A stretch of DNA of 32,521 bases from Blautia sp. (GTDB lineage: Bacteria > Bacillota > Clostridia > Lachnospirales > Lachnospiraceae): NCBI GenBank assembly GCA_017475035.1, contig JAFVGK010000188.1:1-32521 (forward strand), written 5' to 3'. This document shows positions 23,951 to 31,135 of the stretch, piece by piece. The notes under the pieces were generated by a model that had not been told where the DNA came from, searched no databases, and saw only the letters and a program-made list of their open reading frames with translations. Position 1 is the stretch's first letter, and each line of letters begins with the position of its first letter. The position numbers were made by a program, and so were the translations under genes.

Positions 23951-24464
23951 TTACATATTCCAAGTACTTCACCCACCCATGAAGCAGAAGACCTTGAAAA
24001 CTTTTTAGGCTTTCGGGATGCCCCCACACCTAAAGCTGATATTTACCGCAACCAGCAAGATCGCCCACACCAAAAAGAGCATCCCCCACACCCAAAGAAA
24101 GTTTGACCACAGATGAAGAGTACACCACCACAGCAGATCGAGCAGTCTTCATCTATGGCTCCGCCAACAAAGCCTTCAATAAAAGAAATGTGTATACCTC
24201 TCAATGAATTGATGAATGCCTGCCCACAGTTTTACCCACAGCCCACACCATACTGGGCATGCCCCACACAAAACTTGGAGTACCCCACACCTGAGAGCAT
24301 ACGGTCCACACCAAAAAGGTCCTTAACCCACAAACGAAAAGTGTACCGCCATAGCAGATCAAAACCTTCATCTACGCCTCCGACAACGAATCCCTTCAAA
24401 TATAAAAGCGTATACAACCAAGTCCGCTTATCAATTTTGCGAATGCCTGACTTCTTTCCAACCT
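23951..24464. other. gene-free stretch with CCCACACC motifs and a diverged 130-bp duplication
   Basis: No supported gene. CCCACACC or close variants recur on the plus strand at 24023, 24064, 24085, 24242, 24263, 24284 and 24305, with related CCCACAG/CCCACAA between. Two diverged copies of a block start at about 24063 and 24303 (CCACACCAAAAAG, then GCAGATC, CTTCATCTA, CTCCG, AAAG, TGTATAC). Open frames across it look accidental, as repeats keep them open. Confidence 0.6.
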
Positions 24465-24551
24465 TCAGATTTTCCCATAGCTTTCCACCGCGTATTCCTG
24501 ATCAAACAGTATATTCATTATCTCCACGACCTCCTTTTCACGACTGACCAT
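24465..24551 (-). pseudogene. fragment of Rpn/PD-(D/E)XK nuclease 3' region, copy 1
   Basis: 28 residues, MVSREKEVVEIMNILFDQEY and a short tail, match the segment before the C-terminal tail of Rpn-family (PD-(D/E)XK transposase-like) proteins. About 55 bases are repeated nearly exactly at 24733-24787. Confidence 0.6.
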
Positions 24552-24560
24552 GAAACACTC

Positions 24561-24830
24561 TTACGCTGGAGCTAATTCTTTCCATGAAGCTTCCACATAC
24601 CATTCTGCATCAGAAGAGTCAAGCTTATATGTTTCTGCAATATTCTGTATAACATCTTCTTTTGGAATTCCAAACTTTTGAGCTATATTGACCGCTGCAG
24701 CAATCTCCCTGCTCATCATCCGCCTCTCCATCGCGTATTCCTGGTCAAACAGTATATTCATTATCTCCACGACCTCCTTCTCCCGGCTGGTGAGGTAATC
24801 TTTTAAAACTCCCTCATCCTTGCAAATCCC
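24561..24830 (-). pseudogene. C-terminal fragment of Rpn family nuclease/transposase, copy 2
   Basis: The frame is open from 24830 and gives KDEGVLKDYLTSREKEVVEI, MNILFDQEYAMERRMMSREI and a helical C-terminus ending WKELAPA. This is the end of a recombination-promoting (Rpn/PDDEXK_2) protein; the catalytic N-terminal part is absent. An ATG at 24770 could still start a 69-aa peptide, but it lacks its own promoter. Confidence 0.65.
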
Positions 24831-24873
24831 TTATGATGAAAAAGGGGAATTCGACTGCTATATTGAAACAGTA

Positions 24874-25227
24874 TTAACCTGGAAACAAACGAATGAAATC
24901 AAAAACAATTGGCAGACTTACACTTCCGATATTTCGGGATACAAGATAAAGGTCGAGTTGTTCACCGAGATAACCGATGTTTTGCAGATAACCGTCTTTC
25001 TTTTCGCTGTAAAGCAGAACGCAGTATTCTCCTCCTCGTTTGCAGTTAGTCTCCTTTTCGGAAACTATGCGAATGGCGGTTTTGATTTCGGGATTCAGGG
25101 GAGTTAACTCTGAATATGCATTTTGTATATCGTTGAGTTCACATTCATCGATTTATTCGTTTCCAACATTTCTGAAAATATGAAACGACTTTCTTTTAAA
25201 TATCATTTCATAAAAGATGTTGTTCAA
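24874..25227 (-). pseudogene. nitroreductase family pseudogene (internal stop, truncated end)
   Basis: From a TTG at 25227 with GGAGGTGA upstream the frame reads NNIFYEMIFKRKSFHIFRNV-GNE, then TAA at 25153-25155, then continues in frame IDECELNDIQNAYSELTPLN, EIKTAIRIVSEKETNCKRGG, EYCVLLYSEKKDGYLQNIGY and GEQLDLYLVSRNIG before diverging and stopping at 24874. This is the N-terminal half of a nitroreductase-fold protein, inactivated by a nonsense codon and a 3' deletion. Confidence 0.75.
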
Positions 25228-25252
25228 TGAAATCACCTCCCCAAATACCGAT

Positions 25253-25315
25253 TTATTCGTCTTCAACTACAATTCCGTCATCAGGATTCAGCGAAATAAG
25301 TGTTACTTTTGCCAT
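25253..25315 (-). CDS. possible 20-aa peptide after the chromate transporters
   Basis: ATG at 25315, nine bases after the ChrA stop, with AGAGGTGG nearby; reads MAKVTLISLNPDDGIVVEDE. Its last codons (GTTGAAGACGAATAA) resemble the 3' end of the degenerate 58-aa family gene at 27746, so it may be a fused leftover. Confidence 0.3.
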   Translation of the reverse strand: MAKVTLISLNPDDGIVVEDE

Positions 25316-25324
25316 AACCACCTC

Positions 25325-25888
25325 TTATAATTCATAAACAATTAATCCTGCTAAAGCCGATATTCCAATCAGCCCAATCGGTGAAATACCATTCTTCAGG
25401 ACTTTTCTTGAACCGAAGTATACGGTTCCAAGAACAATCGTCATAATAACTGCAGTTGTATCGACTGATACTGCACCATAACTTCCTACACTGTGCTGGA
25501 GGATCATAAAGATACCCGTTGCCAGAATAATGCCGATAATGCACGGTTTCAATCCTCTCAGAACAGCTTGCACATATGGGTTCTTCAGCAGTTTTTTCAA
25601 AAGAATCATAATCAGCAGAATTGTGATAAACGAAGGAAGCACTACAGCTGCTGTGGCAATAAGAGCACCCCAGAAGCCTGCCTGTGAACTGCCCACATAC
25701 GTTGCCAGATTAACCATGATGGGTCCCGGCGTACTTTCACTGACTGCAATCATGTATGTAAGCATTTCATCCTCGATCCAGCCGTACGAGAGTACCATAT
25801 CTCTGATCAGAGGAATTGCGCCATACGCGCCGCCGAAGGCAAACAGTCCCACCTTCAGAAAGCCGATAAGCAAATCGAAGTAGATCAT
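25325..25888 (-). CDS. chromate transporter family (half-size), second subunit
   Basis: 187-aa membrane protein with six hydrophobic stretches, of the short CHR type that acts in pairs. LIGFLKVGLFAFGGAYGAIP and SESTPGPIMVNLATYVG are the two CHR family signatures. It overlaps the first subunit as ATGA (25885-25888). Members export chromate or related oxyanions; in gut anaerobes the true substrate is uncertain. Confidence 0.92.
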   Translation of the reverse strand: MIYFDLLIGFLKVGLFAFGGAYGAIPLIRDMVLSYGWIEDEMLTYMIAVSESTPGPIMVNLATYVGSSQAGFWGALIATAAVVLPSFITILLIMILLKKLLKNPYVQAVLRGLKPCIIGIILATGIFMILQHSVGSYGAVSVDTTAVIMTIVLGTVYFGSRKVLKNGISPIGLIGISALAGLIVYEL

Positions 25889-26460
25889 TTCGCCGCACCT
25901 ACCTTTCCGGTATTCTCCTTGATCAGGAATATGGCAACGCTAATGACCGCCGCAATCAACATCAAGGTGATGGAGGATATTCGCAGAGCAAAGATGTCGA
26001 TCACCAGCATGGCACTAAATGCGCAGATCATAATGGTGAGTGGTATTGGCTTTTTCTGCATCTTTTTGATCATCTTAATTGCAGCATCAAGGATCATTAA
26101 TCCTACAGCAATCTTGATTCCCATGAAAGCATGAGCTATCCACATAATCTCCAGAAAATTGTCCAGAAACATGGAAATCAGGAATATGATACAGAATGAG
26201 GGAAGCACCATGCCGATTGTCGCTGCGACAGCTCCAGTTAAGCCTTTCTGTTTATAACCGACGAAGGTGGCGCAATTGATGGCAATCGGACCCGGTGTGG
26301 ATTCTGCGATTACTGTGACATTCATCATCTCATCATGAGTAATCCATTGTTTTTTCTCCACACAGGAATTCTCTATCAAAGAAATCATGGCATATCCGCC
26401 GCCAAAGGTGAAAAGCCCGATCTTGGCAAACGTCAGAAAAAGATCAAGCATGATATTCAT
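25885..26460 (-). CDS. chromate transporter family (half-size), first subunit
   Basis: 191-aa paralogue of the next gene: LFLTFAKIGLFTFGGGYAMI and AESTPGPIAINCATFVGYKQ are the CHR signatures, with about six membrane helices. Its ATG is 3 bases after the stop of the DUF134/NifX-like gene, and the ribosome site is weak, so translation is probably coupled. Together with the following subunit it would form a heterodimeric transporter. Confidence 0.92.
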   Translation of the reverse strand: MNIMLDLFLTFAKIGLFTFGGGYAMISLIENSCVEKKQWITHDEMMNVTVIAESTPGPIAINCATFVGYKQKGLTGAVAATIGMVLPSFCIIFLISMFLDNFLEIMWIAHAFMGIKIAVGLMILDAAIKMIKKMQKKPIPLTIMICAFSAMLVIDIFALRISSITLMLIAAVISVAIFLIKENTGKVGAAK

Positions 26461-26463
26461 ACA

Positions 26464-27192
26464 TTAATTCCCATAGCAGTGATGGTCTGCACAGTGATCG
26501 TGTCTGCAATCACCATCGTGATGATGCCCATGATGATTGCAGTGAGCATCCGGGTCATATTTCAGTGTTCCTGCGGCAAGAGCTTTTGCAGCCTCGTCAG
26601 CCAATCCCTGAACACCAGCATAGAGTTTAATCCCTGCATCAGCCAGTGCCATCTGAGCACCCCTACCGATGCCGCCACAGATCAGCGCATCCACATGTGC
26701 TGCCTGCAGGAAGCCGGCCAGTGCACCATGTCCACTTCCATTGGTGTCTACAACCTGTTCTCCTATGATCTTGCCATCCTCTGCATCATATAATTTGAAT
26801 TGTTCGGAATGTCCGAAGTGCTGATAAACTTCCCCGCTTTCATAAGTAACTGCGATCCTCATTGTGTTACTTCCTTTCTCCATAATGATTTGATGAAGCT
26901 CAACAGGCTCAAATTCACAGCATCCTCCTGTGATCAGCAGCCGTTTTCCATGAACAAGAGCATCTGCGACCTTTTTTCTCGCGCTGTCATAGATTGCTGT
27001 GACTGTTGTGCGAGCGATATTCATTCTGGCCGCACAGGCTTCCTGCGTAAGTCCTTCATCATCCAGAAGACGTAAGGCCTCAAACTCATCTACGGTCATC
27101 TGCACACTTTCTGCAGCTGTTATATCGTCAGGCGAGAAACTGCGATAAACCGGCAGTCGCTCTATTCTGCGGCATCTGATAGGTCTTGGCAT
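26464..27192 (-). CDS. DUF134 HTH regulator fused to NifX/NifB-like domain with His-rich tail
   Basis: 242-aa protein. Residues 1-105 are DUF134 (MPRPIRCRRIERLPVYRSF, DEFEALRLLDDEGLTQEACA, ARMNIARTTVTAIYDSARKK), a sigma-70-r4-like HTH. Residues 112-215 are a dinitrogenase Fe-Mo-cofactor-type domain (RIAVTYESGEVYQHFGHSEQ, GGIGRGAQMALADAGIKL). The tail is rich in His, Asp and Cys and probably binds metal. The ATG at 27192 has AAGGAGG. It is first in the operon with the chromate-type transporters and probably controls them in response to metal or oxyanion; this is inference. Confidence 0.9.
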   Translation of the reverse strand: MPRPIRCRRIERLPVYRSFSPDDITAAESVQMTVDEFEALRLLDDEGLTQEACAARMNIARTTVTAIYDSARKKVADALVHGKRLLITGGCCEFEPVELHQIIMEKGSNTMRIAVTYESGEVYQHFGHSEQFKLYDAEDGKIIGEQVVDTNGSGHGALAGFLQAAHVDALICGGIGRGAQMALADAGIKLYAGVQGLADEAAKALAAGTLKYDPDAHCNHHGHHHDGDCRHDHCADHHCYGN

Positions 27193-27206
27193 AAGCCCTC
27201 CTTTCC

Positions 27207-27252
27207 GACATATGTCAAAAACTATTATACATACGTTTGTGACATAAGTCAA
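27207..27252 (-). promoter_or_regulatory. promoter and palindromic operators of the DUF134-chromate operon
   Basis: Minus strand: TTGACT (27247-27252), 17-base spacer, TATAAT (27224-27229). GACTTATGTC (27241-27250) at the -35 and the perfect palindrome GACATATGTC (27207-27216) after the -10 flank the start point, a good arrangement for autorepression by the HTH protein. Confidence 0.8.
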
Positions 27253-27270
27253 TAACTCGACACATAAAAA

Positions 27271-27402
27271 ATAGACGGGTCCACACCCGACTCATAATCT
27301 TTCTGTTAACAATAGGAGGGCTCGAACGAGCCTTTTTTGCCCAAAAACAAACCCTCTCCATTATGCCGCCTGAATCCGTATCAAAGACGTAGTGCAGTTT
27401 TC
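27271..27402. repeat. dispersed direct repeat, copy 2 (about 132 bp)
   Basis: Long copy. Contains CGGGT-CCAC-ACCCG (minus-strand terminator with T run toward 27265), GTTAAC, the perfect hairpin GGCTCG-AA-CGAGCC followed by TTTTTT (plus-strand terminator), CCCTCTCCATTATGCCG and the common end GTAGTGCAGTTTTC. About 85-90% identical to copy 3 by eye. Confidence 0.85.
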
Positions 27403-27745
27403 AGTAAGAGTACCGCCCAGTTTCGGATCCACCTTACATACATCTTATTCACAGTATACTACACCATCCCCTGCATTGGAATTGGTTGTTTTTGTAGTTT
27501 ATTACTGTACAGCATTGAAGCGGCTGCTTCCTGTAAAGCCCTGCGAAAAGGGAGAACTTTGTCTTCTTTTTCGCAGGGCACTTTCATCATCCTTCTTCAA
27601 TCGCTGCATCAATAAGACGCGTTTTCACATTTCTCCAATACGCGCTGATTGCTTTAATCGTTACTAAAACGGCTGCAGTTATGTCAGTTTTTTCTTATTC
27701 ATACCTATCCCTTTTTTTCTCAAAGTTATCAAACTCCGATTTTGT
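27403..27745. other. gene-free stretch with a strong hairpin and a 33-codon coding remnant
   Basis: A 12-base-arm hairpin (GCCCTGCGAAAA near 27537 pairing with TTTTTCGCAGGGC ending 27578) lacks a long T run. On the minus strand, 27587-27690 reads DITAAVLVTIKAISAYWRNV then KTRLIDAAIEEG and stop, without a start: probably the end of a lost gene of unknown family. Confidence 0.5.
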
Positions 27746-27921
27746 TTATTCGTCTTCGACTGCTATGTCGAAAAGACCCTCATTCTTGAACTTGGCCAGT
27801 ATCTCCAGCGTGTGGATACCGATCTTCTCCAGACCAGCGCAGACGATGCGGAGGCCGTCCGGTGTCAGTATCCGGCCATATGTCAGTCTGATGCTGTTGC
27901 TTCTTTCGATATCTGCTTCAC
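27746..27921 (-). pseudogene. degenerate copy of the 58-aa small-protein gene
   Basis: One frame reads GRILTPDGLRIVCAGLEKIG then IHTLEILAKFKNEGLF and IAVEDE, closely matching the intact gene at 31856-32032. The likely GTG start (27921, KQISKE) is in a different frame and stops after 12 codons, so the 5' part is frameshifted. It follows the TIGR04076 stop by 12 bases. Confidence 0.6.
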
Positions 27922-27933
27922 GGCTACCTCCGA

Positions 27934-28344
27934 TTAACCTGTATAGGCATCTTCAGCGCTATTTGAAAAGTCCTGTTTTGTCAGCCACTCTGCTTCCTCA
28001 TCGTTCTCCGGTATATCAATCCGTTCGATCTTGAAGATGACCGGTCTCGTGCCATCATTACAGCAGGCGATCATCATGCGGTCATCGTTGGTCCAGCCCT
28101 TCATGATGGAGCCTCCCTGGAGCGCGGTGTAAACATAGCGGCTGACAGCATCCCAGGCTTCACCACAGAACTTCCCGTTCATCAAGTGGTAAAAATCGTC
28201 CTGCTGAGGTGTACGCTTAAGAATGAAAGTGTCACCAGCATTAAAGAAAGGACAAGGGCCGGATTTAGGATCGGCCAGATACTCCTTCTGATAGTTGGCA
28301 AAACACTTTGTTTCCAGAACGGTTATCCTGCATTCGTACTTCAT
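27934..28344 (-). CDS. TIGR04076 family protein
   Basis: 136-aa small cytosolic protein. MKYECRITVLETKCFANYQK, PCPFFNAGDTFIL, CGEAWDAVSRYVYTALQGG and CCNDGTRPVIFKIERIDIP fit TIGR04076, a family of unknown function with several conserved cysteines, common in anaerobes. GGAGG overlapping the MATE stop precedes the ATG, so it is co-transcribed with the MATE gene. A 5'-truncated duplicate lies at 23702-23950. Confidence 0.85.
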   Translation of the reverse strand: MKYECRITVLETKCFANYQKEYLADPKSGPCPFFNAGDTFILKRTPQQDDFYHLMNGKFCGEAWDAVSRYVYTALQGGSIMKGWTNDDRMMIACCNDGTRPVIFKIERIDIPENDEEAEWLTKQDFSNSAEDAYTG

Positions 28345-28349
28345 TTGTC

Positions 28350-29717
28350 TTATCCTCCGTCTTTCAAATTCTCACTATTGGATTTAAACTGTTTTTTCCA
28401 CCAAACAGCAAAACAGGCAAAACACATCATGATCTGAAGAAAAGTCGAGCACGGAGTGGCCAATCCCACATAGAACAAAGAGACAGGCGTCTGTCTGCTC
28501 ATAATAAATGCCACGGGGATTCGCATCAAAAACGCTCCGGCTATGCCCTGCAGCATGACAAACCTTGTGTATTCCATCCCGTTGAAGAAACCGATGAAGC
28601 AGAACAGGAAGCAGGTCAGCAGGCAGTCGATTGCATAGGCTTTCAGGTACTCGGCGGAAGACCAGATCACTTCTGCGTCATTGGCAAACAGGGTCGACAG
28701 CGCATCTCCATGGAAAAAAGAAACGAAAAACATGAGTACGCCAAAGCATGTCGATACCCCAATGGCGCTCCACAAGCCCTGTACAGCTCTCTTTGGCTTT
28801 CCCGCTCCCCGGTTTTGTGCCACAAACGCAGACATGGACTGCATAAAAGCCGCCGGAACAAGCATGATAAAGCCGCACACCTTTTCTGCCACGCCCACTC
28901 CGGCAGAAACGATCAGGCCGAGAGAATTTACAATGGCCAGCAGAACCAGAAAGGAAATGCCAACTAAAAGATCCTGTAAGGCGATCGGGGTGCCCAGTTG
29001 AAGAATTTTTCTGACGTATCTGCCGTCCCAGCAGACTGATTCTTTGCTGAAAGTAAAAGGAAGTGTTTGCTTCCGAATAAGTCTCAGGGAGATAAGTACA
29101 CTGATCAGTTGGGCCAGAACCGTAGCGATAGCCGCGCCTCGCGTTCCCATGTGAAACCCGGCAACAAGCAATAGGTCTCCTGATATATTGCATAAGCAGG
29201 CAATCGCAACTGTGACAAGTGGCGTACGCGAATCCCCAAGGCCGCGAAAAATACTCCCAATCAAATTATAGGCGATAATGACAACCGTTCCTAAGCCACA
29301 TATACGGATATAACTTTCTGTCCTGGAAAAAGCCTCTTCTGGTGCCTGCATAATAGCTGCGAGCTGCGGCGAAAACAGGGTGATCAGTGCCGTCGCCACT
29401 ATTCCGATTACCGTAAAGAGCAAGATGCCGCTTCCCGCAATCCGGCCACTCTTTTCAGGCTGACCCATCCCTATTTTTTCTCCGATCAAAATGGTCATCC
29501 CCATTGCGAGGGAACTGATCAGGCTGGTGATCGTTAAGGTTATCTGAGAGCCGGTGGCAACTGCAGATACATCAGCGGCAGAGGCAAATTTGCCTACGAT
29601 CATCAGATCTACCGCACCATACATGGACTGTAAGAAAAGGGCAAGAAAAACCGGCCCAACAAATCTCAATAATGACGGAATGATATTTCCCTTTGTAAAA
29701 TCAATGTGGTCTTCCAT
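28350..29717 (-). CDS. MATE family efflux transporter
   Basis: 455-aa polytopic membrane protein with about twelve hydrophobic segments. FTKGNIIPSLLRFVGPVFLA and YGAVDLMIVGKFASAADVSA are the MATE N-terminal pattern, repeated in the second half (PIALQDLLVGISFLVL, SAFVAQNRGAGKPKRA). It exports cationic drugs or metabolites using an ion gradient. The ATG at 29717 (MEDHIDF) is preferred to an upstream in-frame codon, since the longer form would translate the terminator hairpin at 29741-29774. It is preceded by a 160-base leader with attenuator features and followed at 6 bases by the TIGR04076 gene. Confidence 0.93.
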   Translation of the reverse strand: MEDHIDFTKGNIIPSLLRFVGPVFLALFLQSMYGAVDLMIVGKFASAADVSAVATGSQITLTITSLISSLAMGMTILIGEKIGMGQPEKSGRIAGSGILLFTVIGIVATALITLFSPQLAAIMQAPEEAFSRTESYIRICGLGTVVIIAYNLIGSIFRGLGDSRTPLVTVAIACLCNISGDLLLVAGFHMGTRGAAIATVLAQLISVLISLRLIRKQTLPFTFSKESVCWDGRYVRKILQLGTPIALQDLLVGISFLVLLAIVNSLGLIVSAGVGVAEKVCGFIMLVPAAFMQSMSAFVAQNRGAGKPKRAVQGLWSAIGVSTCFGVLMFFVSFFHGDALSTLFANDAEVIWSSAEYLKAYAIDCLLTCFLFCFIGFFNGMEYTRFVMLQGIAGAFLMRIPVAFIMSRQTPVSLFYVGLATPCSTFLQIMMCFACFAVWWKKQFKSNSENLKDGG

Positions 29718-29740
29718 CTTTTTTCTCTCTTCCCGACGAC

Positions 29741-29904
29741 AAAAAAGCCCGGTTATTTTCGCAATAACCGAGCTCACCCGACATCTTCCATTCGAGCAGG
29801 ATCAAAAGATCCGTAGCATTACGATGCTCGCTCCTCCGATGACAGCTATTCTGTTTGTACAGTATCAGCTTAACAATTATAGCATAGACAGATAACAAAG
29901 TAAA
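29741..29904 (-). promoter_or_regulatory. MATE leader: promoter, short leader ORF and attenuator terminator
   Basis: Minus strand: -35 TTTACT (29899-29904), 17-base spacer, extended -10 TGCTATAAT (TATAAT at 29876-29881). Then GGAGGAG (29831-29837), a 5-codon ORF MLRIF (29802-29819), hairpins GCAT-CGTA-ATGC (29816-29827), GGATC-TTTT-GATCC (29799-29812) and outer stem CGAGCA/TGCTCG (29825-29830/29793-29798). A 12-bp terminator stem follows (29763-29774/29746-29757) with T run 29741-29746, ending 23 bases before the ATG. Looks like transcription attenuation by a leader peptide or an unnamed riboswitch. Confidence 0.7.
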
Positions 29905-29930
29905 TTCCGATTTATACCTGTGCAATAATA

Positions 29931-30068
29931 TAGCCGGATCCACACCCGACTTCATAATCTTTCTGTTAACTTCTCAATAAGAGGGCTCGAACTAGCCTTT
30001 TTTGCCCAAAAACAAGCACTCTCCATTACGCCGCCTGAATCCGTATCAAAGACGTAGTGCAGTTTTCA
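29931..30068. repeat. dispersed direct repeat, copy 3 (about 138 bp)
   Basis: Same order of elements as copy 2 (TCCACACCCGACT, CATAATCTTTCTGTTAAC, GGCTCGAACtAGCC, T run, TATCAAAGACGTAGTGCAG, GTTTTC). Its right end lies exactly within a former hsdM gene, between the codons for GRVY and the following Asp-Pro. Confidence 0.85.
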
Positions 30069-30280
30069 TACACACGCCCATTGAACGGCTGGAGGATTTC
30101 CACGATAGTTCGGACAACGCAGGACGGTGTATAAAATTGTCCGGCATTTTTTTCTTCTTCGATCAGGTAGGCGTTCTGGCTGGAACCATTCATGATGGAA
30201 TAATCATCACCGTGGAAGCTCTCCAGTTCCCAGTCAATATAGCCGACCCAGCTGACATTTCCCTTTACATGCTTTCTCAT
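30026..30280 (-). pseudogene. FprA flavodiiron - HsdM chimeric remnant
   Basis: The 84-aa ORF starts like an A-type flavoprotein/flavodiiron NO or oxygen reductase (KGNVSWVGYIDWELESFHGD, YSIMNGSSQNAYLIEEEK), switches at residue 45 to a type I restriction methylase (GQFYTPSCVVRTIVEILQPF-NGRVY, just before the catalytic-region CCGSGG that should follow), and ends in repeat copy 3, which supplies a tail ENCTTSLIRIQAA and stop. It is a double deletion product; AAGGA upstream means it may still be translated behind the ferredoxin gene. Confidence 0.8.
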
Positions 30281-30289
30281 GCGATTTCC

Positions 30290-31006
30290 TTAGTCTAAGA
30301 TATTACCGTCGCGGGAGATCGTAACGACCTGCCACGGGATGAATTTACCGCTGTTTCTGAGTGCGTTTTCCGCCGCTCTCTGGAGGCCGCCGCAGCAGGG
30401 AACCTCCATGCGGATGATGGTCACGCTCTTTATATCGTTATTCCGAATGATCTCCGTTAACTTGTCCGTGTAATCTACTGCATCCAGCTTGGGGCATCCG
30501 ATGATCGTGACTTTACCGCGCATGAAATCCTCATGCATGTTAGCGTAAGCATAAGCTGTACAGTCCGCCGCGATCAGCAGCTTCGCTCCGTCAAAGAAGG
30601 GAGCCTGTGTCGGCACCAGTTTGATCTGGCAGGGCCACTGGGCTAATCTGGAAACCGGCTTTCCGGTGATTACCGGAGTGTTATCAGCCTCATTCTGTGC
30701 GAACTGCATCATTCTTGATCCGGGGCAGCCTCCCTCGTGGTGTTCGTGATTCATTTCGTTCATCGTCTTTCTCTCCTTCGCTGCTTTTACTGCTGATTCA
30801 TCGTATTCAGGAGCCTCACGCTCTTCAAAAGTGATCGCACCGGTCGGACATCCCGGCAGGCAGTCACCGAAGCCATCACAGAAGTTCTCCCGCATGAGCT
30901 TCGCCTTTCCATCTACGATGTCGATTGCACCCTCGTGGCAAGCTTCCGCGCAGAGACCGCAGCCATCGCACTTTTCCTCATCTATGTTTATAATTTTACG
31001 AATCAT
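30290..31006 (-). CDS. ferredoxin-type iron-sulfur protein with C-terminal Cys domain
   Basis: 238-aa cytosolic redox protein. Cluster 1 is complete (C13, C16, C19, C23 in CDGCGLCAEAC). Cluster 2 has Phe in place of the second Cys (C43, F46, C49, C53 in CDGFGDCLPGC). A His-rich linker (MNEMNHEHHEGGCPG) follows, then a domain with DCTAYAYANMHEDFMRGKVT, IIGCPKLD and RMEVPCCGG. Such proteins sit next to hybrid-cluster or FprA proteins and Crp/Fnr regulators in anaerobes, and here an FprA remnant follows at 10 bases, so a role in NO or oxygen stress is likely (inference). GGGAGGAGG precedes the ATG. Confidence 0.85.
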   Translation of the reverse strand: MIRKIINIDEEKCDGCGLCAEACHEGAIDIVDGKAKLMRENFCDGFGDCLPGCPTGAITFEEREAPEYDESAVKAAKERKTMNEMNHEHHEGGCPGSRMMQFAQNEADNTPVITGKPVSRLAQWPCQIKLVPTQAPFFDGAKLLIAADCTAYAYANMHEDFMRGKVTIIGCPKLDAVDYTDKLTEIIRNNDIKSVTIIRMEVPCCGGLQRAAENALRNSGKFIPWQVVTISRDGNILD

Positions 31007-31036
31007 TGTAGTTTCCTCCTCCCTTGTTCTGATGCA

Positions 31037-31105
31037 ATTATACTAATGAAAAAACGAAATTTCTGTATCTACAGATACACCACAAAAGATTTTTCTGTGT
31101 ATAAT
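31037..31105. promoter_or_regulatory. divergent promoters sharing one Crp/Fnr-type palindrome
   Basis: Perfect palindrome TGTATCT-AC-AGATACA at 31064-31079, centre 31071.5. Minus-strand -10 TATAAT is at 31037-31042 (start near 31030), plus-strand -10 TATAAT at 31100-31105 (start near 31112). The centre lies about 41 bases upstream of both starts, the classic class II activator position for Crp/Fnr proteins, and both promoters lack a good -35 box. Confidence 0.78.
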
Positions 31106-31135
31106 AGAGGTAAGACAACAGAGAGGAGAAAAGCA

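Noticed and set aside
24113-24547. 144-aa plus-strand ORF rich in Pro, Ser and Thr
   Set aside because: Its composition comes from the CCCACACC repeats; the 3' part runs antisense to an Rpn remnant and no ribosome site is present.
24820-25107. 95-aa plus-strand ORF
   Set aside because: Lies opposite a recognisable nitroreductase pseudogene and has no family features of its own.
29741-29837. T-box or named riboswitch in the MATE leader
   Set aside because: No T-box core (TGGNACCGCG) and no match to the conserved cores of guanidine, preQ1, fluoride, ZTP or TPP classes that I can recall; left as an unnamed attenuator.
22776-30068. Integron attC-like interpretation of the three repeats
   Set aside because: They are foldable and flank modules, but the GTTRRRY/RYYYAAC boxes are not found and no integron integrase is seen.
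22776-30068. CRISPR array
   Set aside because: Only three repeats, spaced by 2.5-4.4 kb, with no spacer-sized intervals and no cas genes.
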